Positions 8,108 through 17,014 of a stretch of DNA of 64,000 bases are shown here, one piece after another (within the stretch, counting starts at the first letter, position 1; each line of letters starts with the position of its first letter). The notes under the pieces were generated by a model. It searched no databases. It saw only the letters and a list, made by a program, of their open reading frames with translations, and had not been told where the DNA came from. A program made the translations under genes and the position numbers. Source of the DNA: Rhodoferax sp. (GTDB lineage Bacteria; Pseudomonadota; Gammaproteobacteria; Burkholderiales; Burkholderiaceae_C); the NCBI RefSeq assembly GCF_028688795.1, contig NZ_JAQTXM010000012.1, forward strand, positions 1 through 64,000, written 5' to 3'.

Positions 8108-8880
8108 CAATGGGCACCCTGCAATTCAGTGTTGACGGTGCCCATGTAGGCTTCAATCACCAGAGGATTTCTGGACACCTCGGCATACGGACCGTCTGCA
8201 ATGATGGCGCCGCGTTGCAGCACCGTAATGCGGTCGGCAATTCTGGACACCACATTCATGTTGTGTTCAACCATCAGAATGGTGCGCCCGGCAGACACCT
8301 TTTTGATCAGCTGAGTGACTCGGTCCACGTCTTCGTGGCCCATGCCTTGGGTGGGCTCGTCAAGCAGCATCAGCTCTGGCTCCAGCGCTAGCGTGGTCGC
8401 CAACTCCAGGGCGCGTTTGCGACCGTAGGGCAGGTTGACCGTTAGTTCGTTGGCAAACTCCTGCAAATCAACCTCGACCAACAACTCGTGGGCACGCTGA
8501 TGCAGTGGTAGCAAGGTGCTTTCGGTCTTCCAGAAGTGAAACGAGGTGCCCAGATTGCGCTGCAGTGCCGCCCGCACGTTTTCCAGCACGGTCATGTGCG
8601 GGAAAACTGCCGAGATCTGGAACGAGCGAACAATGCCCCGGCGGGCGGTTTGCGCCGGCTTCTCTGATGTGATGTCTGCACCGTTGAACAGGATGCTGCC
8701 TTTGGTGGGCTGCAAAAATTTTGTCAACAAGTTGAAAAAGGTGGTTTTGCCAGCACCGTTTGGGCCAATCAGCGCGTGGATGTGGCCGCGCTGAACCTTC
8801 AGGTCCACATGATTGACGGCCACAAACCCCTTGAATTCTTTGGTCAAGCCGCGGGTTTCGAGAATAAATGTCTCTGACAA
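8107..8880 (-). CDS. livG: Liv-type ABC ATPase LivG
   Basis: A 257-residue ATPase and first gene of the operon. Walker A is ALIGPNGAGKTTFFNLLTKF (residues about 34-53). The signature area NLPYGRKRALELATTLA departs from the usual NLSYGxQRxLEIA form. Walker B is PELMLLDEPTQGM and the switch is TILMVEHNMNVV. The C-terminal extension ending IADGPYAEVSRNPLVIEAYM is typical of LivG. The start is TTG at 8880 with GGAG five to six bases upstream; no ATG gives the complete N-terminus. It pairs with LivF on the LivHM permease. Confidence 0.92.
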   Translation of the reverse strand: MSETFILETRGLTKEFKGFVAVNHVDLKVQRGHIHALIGPNGAGKTTFFNLLTKFLQPTKGSILFNGADITSEKPAQTARRGIVRSFQISAVFPHMTVLENVRAALQRNLGTSFHFWKTESTLLPLHQRAHELLVEVDLQEFANELTVNLPYGRKRALELATTLALEPELMLLDEPTQGMGHEDVDRVTQLIKKVSAGRTILMVEHNMNVVSRIADRITVLQRGAIIADGPYAEVSRNPLVIEAYMGTVNTELQGAH

Positions 8881-9225
8881 ATTGCACTCCGGCTGGCAGG
8901 ACTACGTTGAAAGACACGGTGGTCTGCAACACGAAGGTTCATGCTAACGAGTTGCATTGCGCCGCGTGAGCGGGTTAGCCCCTAGGTAGTTCTACGTGGG
9001 TGAACTCAATACTTGTCGTCATTGGCGTGGTGTTGCCTCATTTGGATGGCTGATGCGGTGCCACTCCACTTTTTAAAATAATTAAATTCCTAAAATTGAA
9101 AATTAATGAAATATAAAGTCAATTTACATAGTTAATGAAATTAAAGTTCAAAATGTAATAAATGTAATTTGCATATTTCTTTGGTTGGCTTGTACCATTG
9201 CACATTCATTTTTGGAGCAATCACT
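8881..9225. other. Divergent intergenic region livG / glmS
   Basis: This 345-bp gap separates the divergent liv operon and glmS. The livG-proximal half has normal base composition and a short inverted repeat (AGTTC...GAACT near 8988-9006). The glmS-proximal half (about 9071-9180) is extremely A+T-rich compared with everything around it. It holds an imperfect direct repeat starting TTAATGAAAT at 9103 and again at 9132. Such tracts often act as UP elements or bind Lrp/H-NS-like proteins. No gene is visible. Confidence 0.6.
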
Positions 9226-11094
9226 ATGTGTGGCATCGTCGGCGCAGTATCCAGCCAAAACATCGTTCCCATTCTGGTCCAGGGCCTGGCCCGGCTGGAG
9301 TACCGGGGTTATGACTCCTGCGGCGTGGCGGTTTACGCCAACGGCTTGCAACGTGCCCGTAGCACCGCGCGCGTGTCTGAGCTGATGGATCAAATTGCTA
9401 CCACGCATCTGGAAGGCAGCACCGGCATTGCCCACACTCGCTGGGCCACCCACGGCGCCCCTGCCGTGCACAACGCCCACCCACATTTCAGCCATGGCCC
9501 GGGTGCAGACGCAGCCAGTCGACCCGGCCGTATTGCCTTGGTGCACAACGGCATCATTGAAAACCATGACGAATTGCGCGCCGCCCTGCAAGCCAAAGGC
9601 TACGTGTTCCAGAGCCAGACCGACACCGAAGTCATCGCCCACTTGGTTGACAGTATTTACGACGGTGACCTGTTTGAAGCGGTTAAAGCAGCGCTGGGCT
9701 CACTGCGCGGTGCCTACGCCATTGCTGTGTTTTGCAAGGACGAGCCGCATCGCCTGATTGGTGCGCGTGCTGGCTCTCCGCTGATTTTGGGCGTGGGTCA
9801 AGGCGGCCAAGCCCATTACCTGGCCAGCGATGCCATGGCCCTGGCCGGCGTCACAGACCAGATTGTTTACCTGGAAGAAGGCGACGTGGCCGACATCCAG
9901 CTGGGCAAATACTGGCTGGTCGACAAAACCTTCAAGCCGTTGACTGCCGCGCAGCGCCCAGTCAAAACCGTGCATGCCCACAGCGGTGCCGCCGAGCTGG
10001 GCCCATACCGTCACTACATGCAAAAAGAAATTTTTGAGCAGCCGCGCGCCATTGCCGACACGCTGGAAGGCGTGACCAGCATCGTGCCGGAGCTGTTTGA
10101 CGGCGCAAACGCCAGCGCCGCTCGCGTGTTCAAAGACATTGACTCGGTGTTGATCCTCGCCTGTGGCACCAGCTACTACAGCGGCTGCACGGCTAAGTAC
10201 TGGTTGGAGAGCATCGCCAAAATCCCGACCCAGGTTGAAGTGGCCAGCGAATACCGCTACCGCGACTCGGTGCCCAACCCCCGCACCCTCATCGTCACCA
10301 TCACCCAAAGTGGTGAAACGGCCGATACGCTGGCGGCCCTGCGCCACGCGCAAAGTCTGGGCATGACACACACCCTGACGGTGTGCAACGTGTCTACCAG
10401 CGCCATGGTGCGCGAATGCGAGCTGGCCTACATCACCCGCGCCGGCGTTGAGATTGGCGTGGCGTCCACTAAAGCGTTTACGGCGCAATTGGCCGGGCTG
10501 TTTTTGCTGACGCTGGCGCTGGCCAAAACACGCGGCCTGCTCAGTGAAGCAGAGGAAGCGCGCCACATCAACGCCATGCGCCACTTGCCGGCTGCGCTGC
10601 AGGCCGTGCTGGCGCTGGAGCCACAAGTGATTGCTTGGGCGCAAGACTTTGCGGCCAAAGAAAACGCCTTGTTCCTGGGCCGTGGTCTGCATTACCCCAT
10701 TGCGCTGGAAGGCGCCCTGAAACTGAAAGAAATCAGCTACATCCACGCCGAGGCTTACCCGGCGGGTGAACTCAAGCACGGCCCGCTGGCGCTGGTGACC
10801 AGTGCCATGCCGGTGGTCACCGTGGCACCGAATGACGCCTTGCTGGAAAAGCTCAAGAGCAACATGCACGAGGTGCGCGCCCGTGGCGGCGTGCTGTATG
10901 TGCTTGCCGATGCCGATTCACACATCGCGTCCGCTGAGGGCCTGCATGTGATCCGCATGCCAGAGCACTACGGCGAGCTGTCGCCCATGCTGCACGTAGT
11001 GCCGTTGCAGCTGCTGGCCTATCACACCGCTTGCGCACGCGGCACCGATGTCGACAAGCCACGCAATTTGGCCAAGAGCGTGACCGTGGAGTAG
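9226..11094 (+). CDS. glmS: Glutamine--fructose-6-phosphate aminotransferase (isomerising) GlmS
   Basis: It makes glucosamine-6-phosphate from fructose-6-P and glutamine, the first committed step toward UDP-GlcNAc. The start at 9226 is fixed by MCGIVGAV: Cys2 becomes the N-terminal nucleophile of the class II glutaminase after Met removal, and TTTGGAGC lies upstream. The glutaminase domain (1 to about 235) shows HTRWATHG and LVHNGIIEN. Two SIS domains follow, with CGTSYYSG and [18 protein letters not shown], then [20 protein letters not shown]. The C-terminus [13 protein letters not shown] is canonical. It is 622 residues. No glmS ribozyme is expected in proteobacteria and none was seen. glmU lies 6.5 kb away. 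Confidence 0.97.
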   Translation: MCGIVGAVSSQNIVPILVQGLARLEYRGYDSCGVAVYANGLQRARSTARVSELMDQIATTHLEGSTGIAHTRWATHGAPAVHNAHPHFSHGPGADAASRPGRIALVHNGIIENHDELRAALQAKGYVFQSQTDTEVIAHLVDSIYDGDLFEAVKAALGSLRGAYAIAVFCKDEPHRLIGARAGSPLILGVGQGGQAHYLASDAMALAGVTDQIVYLEEGDVADIQLGKYWLVDKTFKPLTAAQRPVKTVHAHSGAAELGPYRHYMQKEIFEQPRAIADTLEGVTSIVPELFDGANASAARVFKDIDSVLILACGTSYYSGCTAKYWLESIAKIPTQVEVASEYRYRDSVPNPRTLIVTITQSGETADTLAALRHAQSLGMTHTLTVCNVSTSAMVRECELAYITRAGVEIGVASTKAFTAQLAGLFLLTLALAKTRGLLSEAEEARHINAMRHLPAALQAVLALEPQVIAWAQDFAAKENALFLGRGLHYPIALEGALKLKEISYIHAEAYPAGELKHGPLALVTSAMPVVTVAPNDALLEKLKSNMHEVRARGGVLYVLADADSHIASAEGLHVIRMPEHYGELSPMLHVVPLQLLAYHTACARGTDVDKPRNLAKSVTVE

Positions 11095-11108
11095 TGTGTT
11101 TAGGGGCT

Positions 11109-11363
11109 CTATTTTTTCTGGTTTGACTGAAGGTAGTCATGAATGACTTCTGACACCTTTTCAAGCTTCTGCAGCGCTTCTGGCACAAACTTGGTGATCG
11201 GGTGCGCTGCCCGGTACTTGGTCAGGAAATCTTCCGTGGTCTCGTGCTGATCTGCTGGCAGGCGGGCGTCGAGTTCCCTCTTGGTGCTGTAAGCGTGTTG
11301 TTGTCGCAATTCAGCGGCTAGTTCCCTCACCTGAGCTGCAAGTATCAAGTCTTCAGTTTTCAT
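11109..11363 (-). CDS. Hypothetical small protein, 84 residues
   Basis: I do not recognise the family. The protein is charged and soluble, with helix-rich segments (LAAQVRELAAELRQQHAYST and FVPEALQKLEKVSEVIHDYL) and no membrane segment or cysteine cluster. ATG 11363 is preceded by CAGGAG at good spacing, which supports a real gene. Codon use matches the neighbours. It is convergent with glmS, 14 bp away. The pattern suggests a small helical protein; no function can be assigned. Confidence 0.6.
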   Translation of the reverse strand: MKTEDLILAAQVRELAAELRQQHAYSTKRELDARLPADQHETTEDFLTKYRAAHPITKFVPEALQKLEKVSEVIHDYLQSNQKK

Positions 11364-11613
11364 GGTCACTCCTGGTTGAGCGTAAAAAAATGGGCTGACC
11401 CGGAGAATATTTTGCGCGTGTTTGTCCCTGAACGGTTCCCCTCTTGGGGTGGGTTTTTGCCCATTTTTTCAACGGCTGCTGGCGCTGAAGCGGGTTGTCA
11501 TTCAGAAAATAAGTGAACTATTTTTGAAATAGGCCTAAATAACCCCTTATTTCTGCCGTTATAGATACAACGAACGGAGGTAGGTCCCAGACACATTCTG
11601 TCGGCCACACACC

Positions 11614-12117
11614 ATGCAACTGCCATCACTTGATCGAATTCCCAATTTGCGGCCCGTGGCCGTAGAGTCGGCTTCATTGGCCACGGGCAGAGTTGTGCCT
11701 GTCGCGCCGGTCAATGTGCCCGCACAAAGTGCCGGGCCGGTGGAGCCAGTGCCCAGCGTGGTGAACCTTATCAACCAGGCCAACAAGCCCAATGATGGTG
11801 AAGGCGTGTACACCAGCGTGTCTGACCCAACCCGCCGTGGTGCTGACGCAGTCAGCCCTGACAAAGACTGGACCATCAAGCGCCCCGTCCCTGAAAAGGT
11901 GGAAGTCCCGCCGCCTGAACCGCTCTCCAAGGTCTTGATGGACCACATCAAGTCACTCTGGCTGGCCAGCGCAAGCGCCGTGCAGGTGCAGACACAAGTC
12001 AAAAACCAGCTGGACACGACGCAGAATGGCGTCAACGCCACCCAAGGCGCGCTGTCGGCAGAGGTGTTTACCTACTCGCCGACCAAAATCAACAAGACCG
12101 AAAAGCCGCAGACCTGA
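11614..12117 (+). CDS. Hypothetical proline/valine-rich protein, 167 residues
   Basis: Function unknown. The N-terminal two-thirds is low-complexity and rich in Pro, Val and Asn (VVPVAPVNVPAQSAGPVEPV), probably disordered. The C-terminal third (LWLASASAVQVQTQVKNQLD) is helical, and it ends VFTYSPTKINKTEKPQT. There is no signal peptide. The start codon at 11614 is the only ATG option because an in-frame stop lies at 11581. The nearest purine-rich SD (GGAGG at about 11576) is too far away, so translation initiation is unclear. Codon use supports coding. It converges on the ABC exporter gene. Confidence 0.6.
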   Translation: MQLPSLDRIPNLRPVAVESASLATGRVVPVAPVNVPAQSAGPVEPVPSVVNLINQANKPNDGEGVYTSVSDPTRRGADAVSPDKDWTIKRPVPEKVEVPPPEPLSKVLMDHIKSLWLASASAVQVQTQVKNQLDTTQNGVNATQGALSAEVFTYSPTKINKTEKPQT

Positions 12118-12163
12118 CTTGAGTTGGCCCTTGGGCCTAAGCCATGCACCTGCAGGCGTCTGG

Positions 12164-13957
12164 TCAGCGAAGGCCTTCTTCGGCTCGAACCTCATAACGC
12201 GCCACAGCCTCTTTTGGCAGTTTCTCCAGCACCCATTGACGTGTGTGGAACTTGGCCACACTGGGTCGATGTGCTATTGAAATAATAGCTCCTTGCGCTT
12301 GCTTTACATGCTCTAGAAGCGTTCTATAGATAGATTCTTCGGCTGCAGCATCGAGTGCGCTGGTGGCTTCATCGGCAAACACCCAGCTGGGTTTCTTAAG
12401 CAACACGCGGGCAATGGCCAGCCGTTGCTGCTCGCCGCCTGACAAACTCTGGCCCCAAGCCGCTACTTCGTCCAATCGGTGGCTCAAATCCGGCAGCAGA
12501 GCCCTTTGAAGGGCGTCATGGAGTTGTGCATCGCTGAACTGCTCCGGGCTTTGCGGGTAGGCCAATGCGTCGCGCAGCGGCCCGTTGGGAAAATACGGTC
12601 GTTGTGGAATGAACATGCTGTTGGCCGGCCTGGCCACAGCACCGCTGGCAAACGGCCAGATGCCCGCCAATGCCCGAAACAAGGTGGATTTGCCGCTGCC
12701 AGATGGCCCTTGCAGCAAAATGCTGTCACCGGCTTGTGCAAACAGGTGTGCCTGGTCCAGCAGCACAGCGCCGCTGGGTAGTTCAAGGTGCAGATTGTTG
12801 GTTTCAAGTACTATTGAATCAGTAGCTGCTTGCGCTTTATTTGTAAGGGCTAGAGCCTGAAATGATGCCTCAAAACTGGTCAAGCGGTCAGTGGTGGCAC
12901 GCCACGCCGCCAAGCTGCTGTAGCTGTCCACAAACCAGCTCAAGGCGCCTTGCACTTGGCCAAAGGCGCTGGAGATTTGCATCAGCTCGCCCAGCTGAAT
13001 GGCCCCGCTGAAAAAGCGCGGCGCCGCCACCACAAACGGAAACACCACCGCTGCCTGGCCAAAAAAGCTGGTGAACCAGACCAGGTTTTTTTGCGCCTTG
13101 ATCAGCGCCAGGTAGTTGCCCAGCACGCTGCCAAAACGCGCATCGAGCTGGCCGCGTTCCACGGTTTCGCCGCGGTCCAGCGCAATCGCCTCGCTGTATT
13201 CGCGCACCCGCACCATGTGGTGGCGAAAGTCGGCCTCCAGGCGTTGCTGCTCAAAGTTGAGCTTGATCTGCGGGCGGCCGATGTAGTGCGTCAGCACGCT
13301 GCCGGCCAGGCAATACAGCAGCGCCATCCAGACCATGAAGCCGGGGATATTGAACTCGGCCGCGCCCAGCTTGAAGGCAAAAGCGCCCGACAGCCCCCAC
13401 AAAATGCCGACAAAACTAGCCAGCGTCACCACTGCATTGAGCAGGCCCATGGTCAGCGACACGGTGTAGCTGGTGAACTGGTTGATGTCTTCCTGAATGC
13501 GCTGGTCGGGGTTGTCGGGGTTCTGGCCACTGGCGTTTGGCGCGCCGGTGAAACGCATCAACTCCAGCCGGTAAAACGCCTGGTTGGCCAGCCAGCGCGC
13601 CAGGTAATGCCCGGTCATCCAGGCGCGCCAGCGCATTTCCAGCAGCTGCGTCAGGTAAAACTTGTAGACCGCGATCACGATGAAGGCAAAGGCCAGGTAG
13701 GTGAAGCGCCCCAGCTGTGCCCAAAAAACAGCGGCGTTTTTTTCTTGCAGCGCGTCGTAAAACAGCTTGTTCCAGTCATTGAACAGCACCGCCATGTAAA
13801 CCAGCGCCAAGTTCAACACCACGATGGCAGCCAGCAGCGCACGCGCCTGCCATTTTTTTTCAGAGGCGAAGTAGGGGCGGGTCAGTGCCCAAGCCTGGGC
13901 CACGAAGGTGTTGAAAGCGGAGAGTTTGGTTTTGATGGTCATGGACTGCAAATTCAC
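12164..13957 (-). CDS. BacA/SbmA-like ABC transporter (fused permease-ATPase, YddA type)
   Basis: A 597-residue fused transporter. Residues about 20-340 are an SbmA/BacA-type membrane domain (ABC_membrane_2) with about six segments and the NWNKLFYDALQEKNAAVFW motif. The C-terminal ATPase has Walker A LLQGPSGSGKSTLF (about 410-425), signature SLSGGEQQRLAIARVL and Walker B PSWVFADEATSAL. Relatives import peptides such as microcins or bleomycin, or vitamin B12. Two stretches coincide with the dispersed repeat: residues about 365-383, in the linker before the ATPase, and about 544-561, between the D-loop and the switch histidine (SIAHRP). The start is GTG overlapping the 5'-nucleotidase stop (GTGA); ATG at 13942 is an alternative. 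Confidence 0.88.
   Translation of the reverse strand: MNLQSMTIKTKLSAFNTFVAQAWALTRPYFASEKKWQARALLAAIVVLNLALVYMAVLFNDWNKLFYDALQEKNAAVFWAQLGRFTYLAFAFIVIAVYKFYLTQLLEMRWRAWMTGHYLARWLANQAFYRLELMRFTGAPNASGQNPDNPDQRIQEDINQFTSYTVSLTMGLLNAVVTLASFVGILWGLSGAFAFKLGAAEFNIPGFMVWMALLYCLAGSVLTHYIGRPQIKLNFEQQRLEADFRHHMVRVREYSEAIALDRGETVERGQLDARFGSVLGNYLALIKAQKNLVWFTSFFGQAAVVFPFVVAAPRFFSGAIQLGELMQISSAFGQVQGALSWFVDSYSSLAAWRATTDRLTSFEASFQALALTNKAQAATDSIVLETNNLHLELPSGAVLLDQAHLFAQAGDSILLQGPSGSGKSTLFRALAGIWPFASGAVARPANSMFIPQRPYFPNGPLRDALAYPQSPEQFSDAQLHDALQRALLPDLSHRLDEVAAWGQSLSGGEQQRLAIARVLLKKPSWVFADEATSALDAAAEESIYRTLLEHVKQAQGAIISIAHRPSVAKFHTRQWVLEKLPKEAVARYEVRAEEGLR
12273..12325 (+). repeat. Dispersed repeat copy 3 (inside ABC exporter gene, ATPase domain)
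   Basis: The plus strand reads GCTATTGAAATAATAGCTCC then TTGCGCTTGCTTTACATGCT then CTAGAAGCG. The gene reads the reverse orientation as LLEHVKQAQGAIISIA, the same frame used in trpB, citE-like and phhB. The right half is degenerate. Confidence 0.55.
12808..12863 (+). repeat. Dispersed repeat copy 4 (inside ABC exporter gene, linker)
   Basis: The plus strand reads TATTGAATCAGTAGCTGCTT then GCGCTTTATTTGTAAGGGCT then AGAGCC. It is a close match to the consensus core. On the coding strand it gives QALALTNKAQAATDSIVL, lying between the membrane and ATPase domains. Confidence 0.75.
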
Positions 13958-14892
13958 CCGTTGCGCACACCGCTGGCCACATGGCCAGACGGCACATGCT
14001 GGGCAGCGCTTTCAATGTGGCCAGTCTGGTCGTCAAAGAAAAAATCGGGCTCGAATTCACGCAAAAACTCGCCCTTGGCCAGGCCGCCCAAAAACATGGC
14101 TTCGTCAACTTCAATGTGCCAGTTCATCAGGGTGCGAATGGCGCGCTCATGCGCTGGCGCACTGCGGGCGGTGACCAGCGCGGTGCGAATGCGCATGTCG
14201 GGCGTGCCCGCCTGCTGCAGCCGTTGCAGGGCAAACAGCAGCGGCTTGAACGGGCCGTCAGGCAAGGGCAGGGCGGCGTTTTTAATCTCATGCTGGTGAA
14301 ATGCCTGCAAACCCTGCGCCTGGTAGACGCGCTCGGCCTCGTCGCTGAACAGCACGGCATCGCCGTCAAAGGCAATGCGCACTTCTTGGGGATGTGCGTC
14401 GCTGGCGTGTACCGAGTGCGGGTAGACCTGCGCAGCAGGGACCCCAGCGGCCAGCGCGGCACGCACGTCGCTCAGGTGGGTGCTTAAAAACAGGTTGGCG
14501 TGCAGCGGTTTCAGGTAGCGCCAGGGCGCTTGGCCGCGCGTGAAACTGCCGCGCTCTATGGCCAGCCCGTAGTGCTGCGCCGAGCGAAACACCCGCATGC
14601 CCGACACCGGGTCGTTGCGCGAGAGGATGACGACCTCGACCGGGTGGTCGATGGGTGTTTGTGATGGTTCGCCATGGTTGGTGCCAGTCGACGCTACGGC
14701 GTTGAACGCCAGCAGTTTTTTCACCAGCGAAAACGCCACGCCGGGCTTGGCCGGAATGTCCAGCCGCGCCAGTTGCAGCGCCATGTAAGCCCGGTCATCA
14801 CCCTGCTCAAACACCTCGTTTTCTTCTTCAAAGTCAAACAGGGCGCGGCTGCTGATGGCCACCACCAGCTTGCCGTCGAGTGTCATTGCCAT
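13954..14892 (-). CDS. 5'-nucleotidase (cN-I-like, PF06189 family)
   Basis: A 312-residue protein resembling cytosolic 5'-nucleotidase I. The opening LVVAISSRALFDFEEEN is the nucleophile region (DFEEEN). Then come VEVVILSRNDPVSGMRVFRS and the acidic VRIAFDGDAVLFSDEAERVY (HAD motif II/IV-like) stretches, and finally FLREFEPDFFFDDQ. Members dephosphorylate nucleoside monophosphates. It overlaps the downstream ABC exporter by 4 bp, so the two are co-transcribed. A short Thr/Gly/Pro-rich insert (STGTNHGEPSQTPIDH) lies before the second motif. Confidence 0.85.
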   Translation of the reverse strand: MAMTLDGKLVVAISSRALFDFEEENEVFEQGDDRAYMALQLARLDIPAKPGVAFSLVKKLLAFNAVASTGTNHGEPSQTPIDHPVEVVILSRNDPVSGMRVFRSAQHYGLAIERGSFTRGQAPWRYLKPLHANLFLSTHLSDVRAALAAGVPAAQVYPHSVHASDAHPQEVRIAFDGDAVLFSDEAERVYQAQGLQAFHQHEIKNAALPLPDGPFKPLLFALQRLQQAGTPDMRIRTALVTARSAPAHERAIRTLMNWHIEVDEAMFLGGLAKGEFLREFEPDFFFDDQTGHIESAAQHVPSGHVASGVRNG

Positions 14893-14921
14893 GCGTCGCT
14901 CCTATCAGGAACAAAAAGGGG

Positions 14922-16484
14922 TCATTGCTGCAAAAACATCTTAAAAACCGGGTTTGCAGTTTCTTCCACATAGGGGAAACCCAGCGTCGCCAAAAACTCC
15001 TCAAACGCCGTGTTATCCGATTCTGGCACCTGCAGGCCGACCAAAATGCGGCCGTAATCTGCTCCCTGGTTGCGGTAATGGAACAAGCTGATGTTCCAGC
15101 CCGGGCGCATCAGGCTCAAAAATTTCAGCAGCGCACCCGGCCGCTCGGGAAACACGAAACGCAGCAAACGCTCTTCTTTTGCAAGCGCCGAATGCCCGCC
15201 CACCATGTGCCGGATGTGTTCCTTAGCTAGCTCGTCATGCGTCAAATCGAGCGCCTCAAAGCGGTGTTTGGTCAGGTGCGCGGCAATCTTGCTGGACTCG
15301 CCTTTGGTGGCGGTGGTGAGACCGACAAACACATGCGCTTTTTGCGAGTCGCTGATGCGGTAGTTGAATTCGGTCACGTTGCGCAAAGTCTTGGCGCCGC
15401 CAAACGCCGGCAGGTCGCCAATCAGCTCGCAAAAGCGCCGGAAGCTACCGCGCTCTTCGGGAATGGTCACGGCAAACAGGGCTTCGCGCTCTTCGCCCAC
15501 CTCGGCGCGCTCGGCCACAAAACGCAGGCGGTCAAAGTTCATGTTGGCACCGCACAAAATGGCAGCGTAGGTTTCGCCCTTGGTCTTGCGGGCGGCCACG
15601 TATTGCTTGATGGCAGCCACCGCCAGCGCACCGGCGGGCTCCACAATGCTGCGGGTGTCGGTGAATACGTCCTTGATCGCCGCGCACACCGAGTCGGTAT
15701 CAACCAGCATGTACTCGTCCACCAGGTTGCTGGCCACACGAAAGGTTTCTTCGCCCACCAGTTTCACCGCAGTGCCGTCGGAGAACAGGCCGACATCCGC
15801 CAAGGTAACGCGTTTGTGAGCTGCCACCGATTGCGTCATGGCGTCTGAGTCGTTCATTTGCACGCCAATCACCTTGATCTCTGGCCGCAGCGCCTTGATG
15901 TAATTGGCCACGCCGCTGATCAGCCCGCCGCCGCCAATCGCCACAAACACCGCGTCAAGCCGCCCTTGGTGCTGACGCAGCATTTCCATGGCAATGGTGC
16001 CTTGGCCCGCAATCACGTCTGGGTCGTCAAACGGGTGAACAAAGGTCAAACCCTCTTTTTTCTCCAGCTCCAATGAGTGCCCATAAGCATCTGAGTAGCT
16101 GTCGCCAAACAACACCACCTCGCCGCCAAAGCCGCGCACGGCATCTACTTTGAGTGCTGGCGTGGTGGTGGGCATGACGATTACGGCGCGTGCACCCAGG
16201 CGCTGCGCACTCAACGCCACGCCTTGCGCATGGTTGCCAGCCGAAGCACAAATCACGCCCTTTTTGAGCTGGGCCGGGGTTAAATGGGCCATCTTGTTGT
16301 AGGCGCCGCGCAACTTGAAGCTGTGCACGGGTTGCTGGTCTTCTCGCTTGAGCAGCACGGTGTTGTTCAGGCGCACGCTCAAACTGTGTGCAATTTCCAG
16401 ATTGGATTCAACCGCCACGTCATACACACGGGCAGTCAGAATTTTTTTCAGGTAATCGGCCGGGGTCAGAGGTAGAGTTTTCAT
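14922..16484 (-). CDS. ilvA: Threonine ammonia-lyase, biosynthetic (IlvA)
   Basis: PLP enzyme converting threonine to 2-oxobutanoate for isoleucine synthesis. The PLP lysine sits in HSFKLRGAYNKM. Further motifs are SAGNHAQGVALSA and IGGGGLISGVANYIK. The C-terminal 190 residues hold two ACT-like regulatory units (RGSFRRFCELIGD, then RPGALLKFLSLM), the isoleucine-feedback form of about 500 residues. I start at ATG 16484 (MKTLPLTPADYL), giving 520 residues; no strong SD is visible and a longer reading begins at 16520. It is divergent from the OsmC gene. Confidence 0.95.
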   Translation of the reverse strand: MKTLPLTPADYLKKILTARVYDVAVESNLEIAHSLSVRLNNTVLLKREDQQPVHSFKLRGAYNKMAHLTPAQLKKGVICASAGNHAQGVALSAQRLGARAVIVMPTTTPALKVDAVRGFGGEVVLFGDSYSDAYGHSLELEKKEGLTFVHPFDDPDVIAGQGTIAMEMLRQHQGRLDAVFVAIGGGGLISGVANYIKALRPEIKVIGVQMNDSDAMTQSVAAHKRVTLADVGLFSDGTAVKLVGEETFRVASNLVDEYMLVDTDSVCAAIKDVFTDTRSIVEPAGALAVAAIKQYVAARKTKGETYAAILCGANMNFDRLRFVAERAEVGEEREALFAVTIPEERGSFRRFCELIGDLPAFGGAKTLRNVTEFNYRISDSQKAHVFVGLTTATKGESSKIAAHLTKHRFEALDLTHDELAKEHIRHMVGGHSALAKEERLLRFVFPERPGALLKFLSLMRPGWNISLFHYRNQGADYGRILVGLQVPESDNTAFEEFLATLGFPYVEETANPVFKMFLQQ

Positions 16485-16553
16485 AGGAAGACAATGATAA
16501 GCGCCCGTCAAAAGCGACAATCGCGGGTCTTGAACACAGAAGGAAACCAGAAC

Positions 16554-17003
16554 ATGGAATGCACAGTGAGTTGGACCGGCGCTTTGGGCACGCGCTCAGG
16601 CATGGGTTTTGTGGCTGAAACCGGCAGCGGCCACACCTTGGTGATGGACGGTGCGCCCGATGTGGCCAAGCCTGAAAACGGCGGTCAAAACCTGGCCCCA
16701 CGCCCTATGGAAACCCTGCTGGCAGGTGCTGGCGGCTGCACTGCCTATGACGTGGTGCTGATTTTGAAGCGTGGTCGGCATGATGTGCGCGGCTGCACCG
16801 TCAAACTGGAAGCCGAACGCGCCGAAGTTGACCCCAAGGTGTTCACCAAAATCAACATGCATTTCACCGTGACCGGCAAAGGCGTGCCCGCTGCCGCAGT
16901 GGAGCGCGCCATTGCCATGAGCCACGACAAATACTGCTCAGCCAGCGTGATGCTGGGCAAAACGGCGGCGATTACCACCAGCTTTGAGGTCGTGGAAGCC
17001 TGA
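16554..17003 (+). CDS. OsmC/Ohr-family protein
   Basis: A 149-residue protein of the OsmC fold (thiol peroxidase-like or redox protein, cytoplasmic). The two conserved cysteines are in GAGGCTAYDVVLIL and HDKYCSASVMLGKT. The residue after the first Cys and the RPMETLLAGAG lead-in match the YhfA-like branch more than Ohr. AAGGAAA precedes ATG 16554. It is divergent from ilvA. The detoxification role is inferred from the family. Confidence 0.88.
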   Translation: MECTVSWTGALGTRSGMGFVAETGSGHTLVMDGAPDVAKPENGGQNLAPRPMETLLAGAGGCTAYDVVLILKRGRHDVRGCTVKLEAERAEVDPKVFTKINMHFTVTGKGVPAAAVERAIAMSHDKYCSASVMLGKTAAITTSFEVVEA

Positions 17004-17014
17004 CCAGGCTTTGC

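Noticed and set aside
8980..9010. AGTTC...GAACT inverted repeat upstream of livG as a regulator site.
   Set aside because: Only five-base arms with a nine-base gap; too weak to assign.
11500..11570. A possible further repeat copy (AATAAGGGGTTATTTAGGCC on the minus strand).
   Set aside because: Only the 3' half resembles the consensus and the TAGCTGCTTGCGC part is absent.
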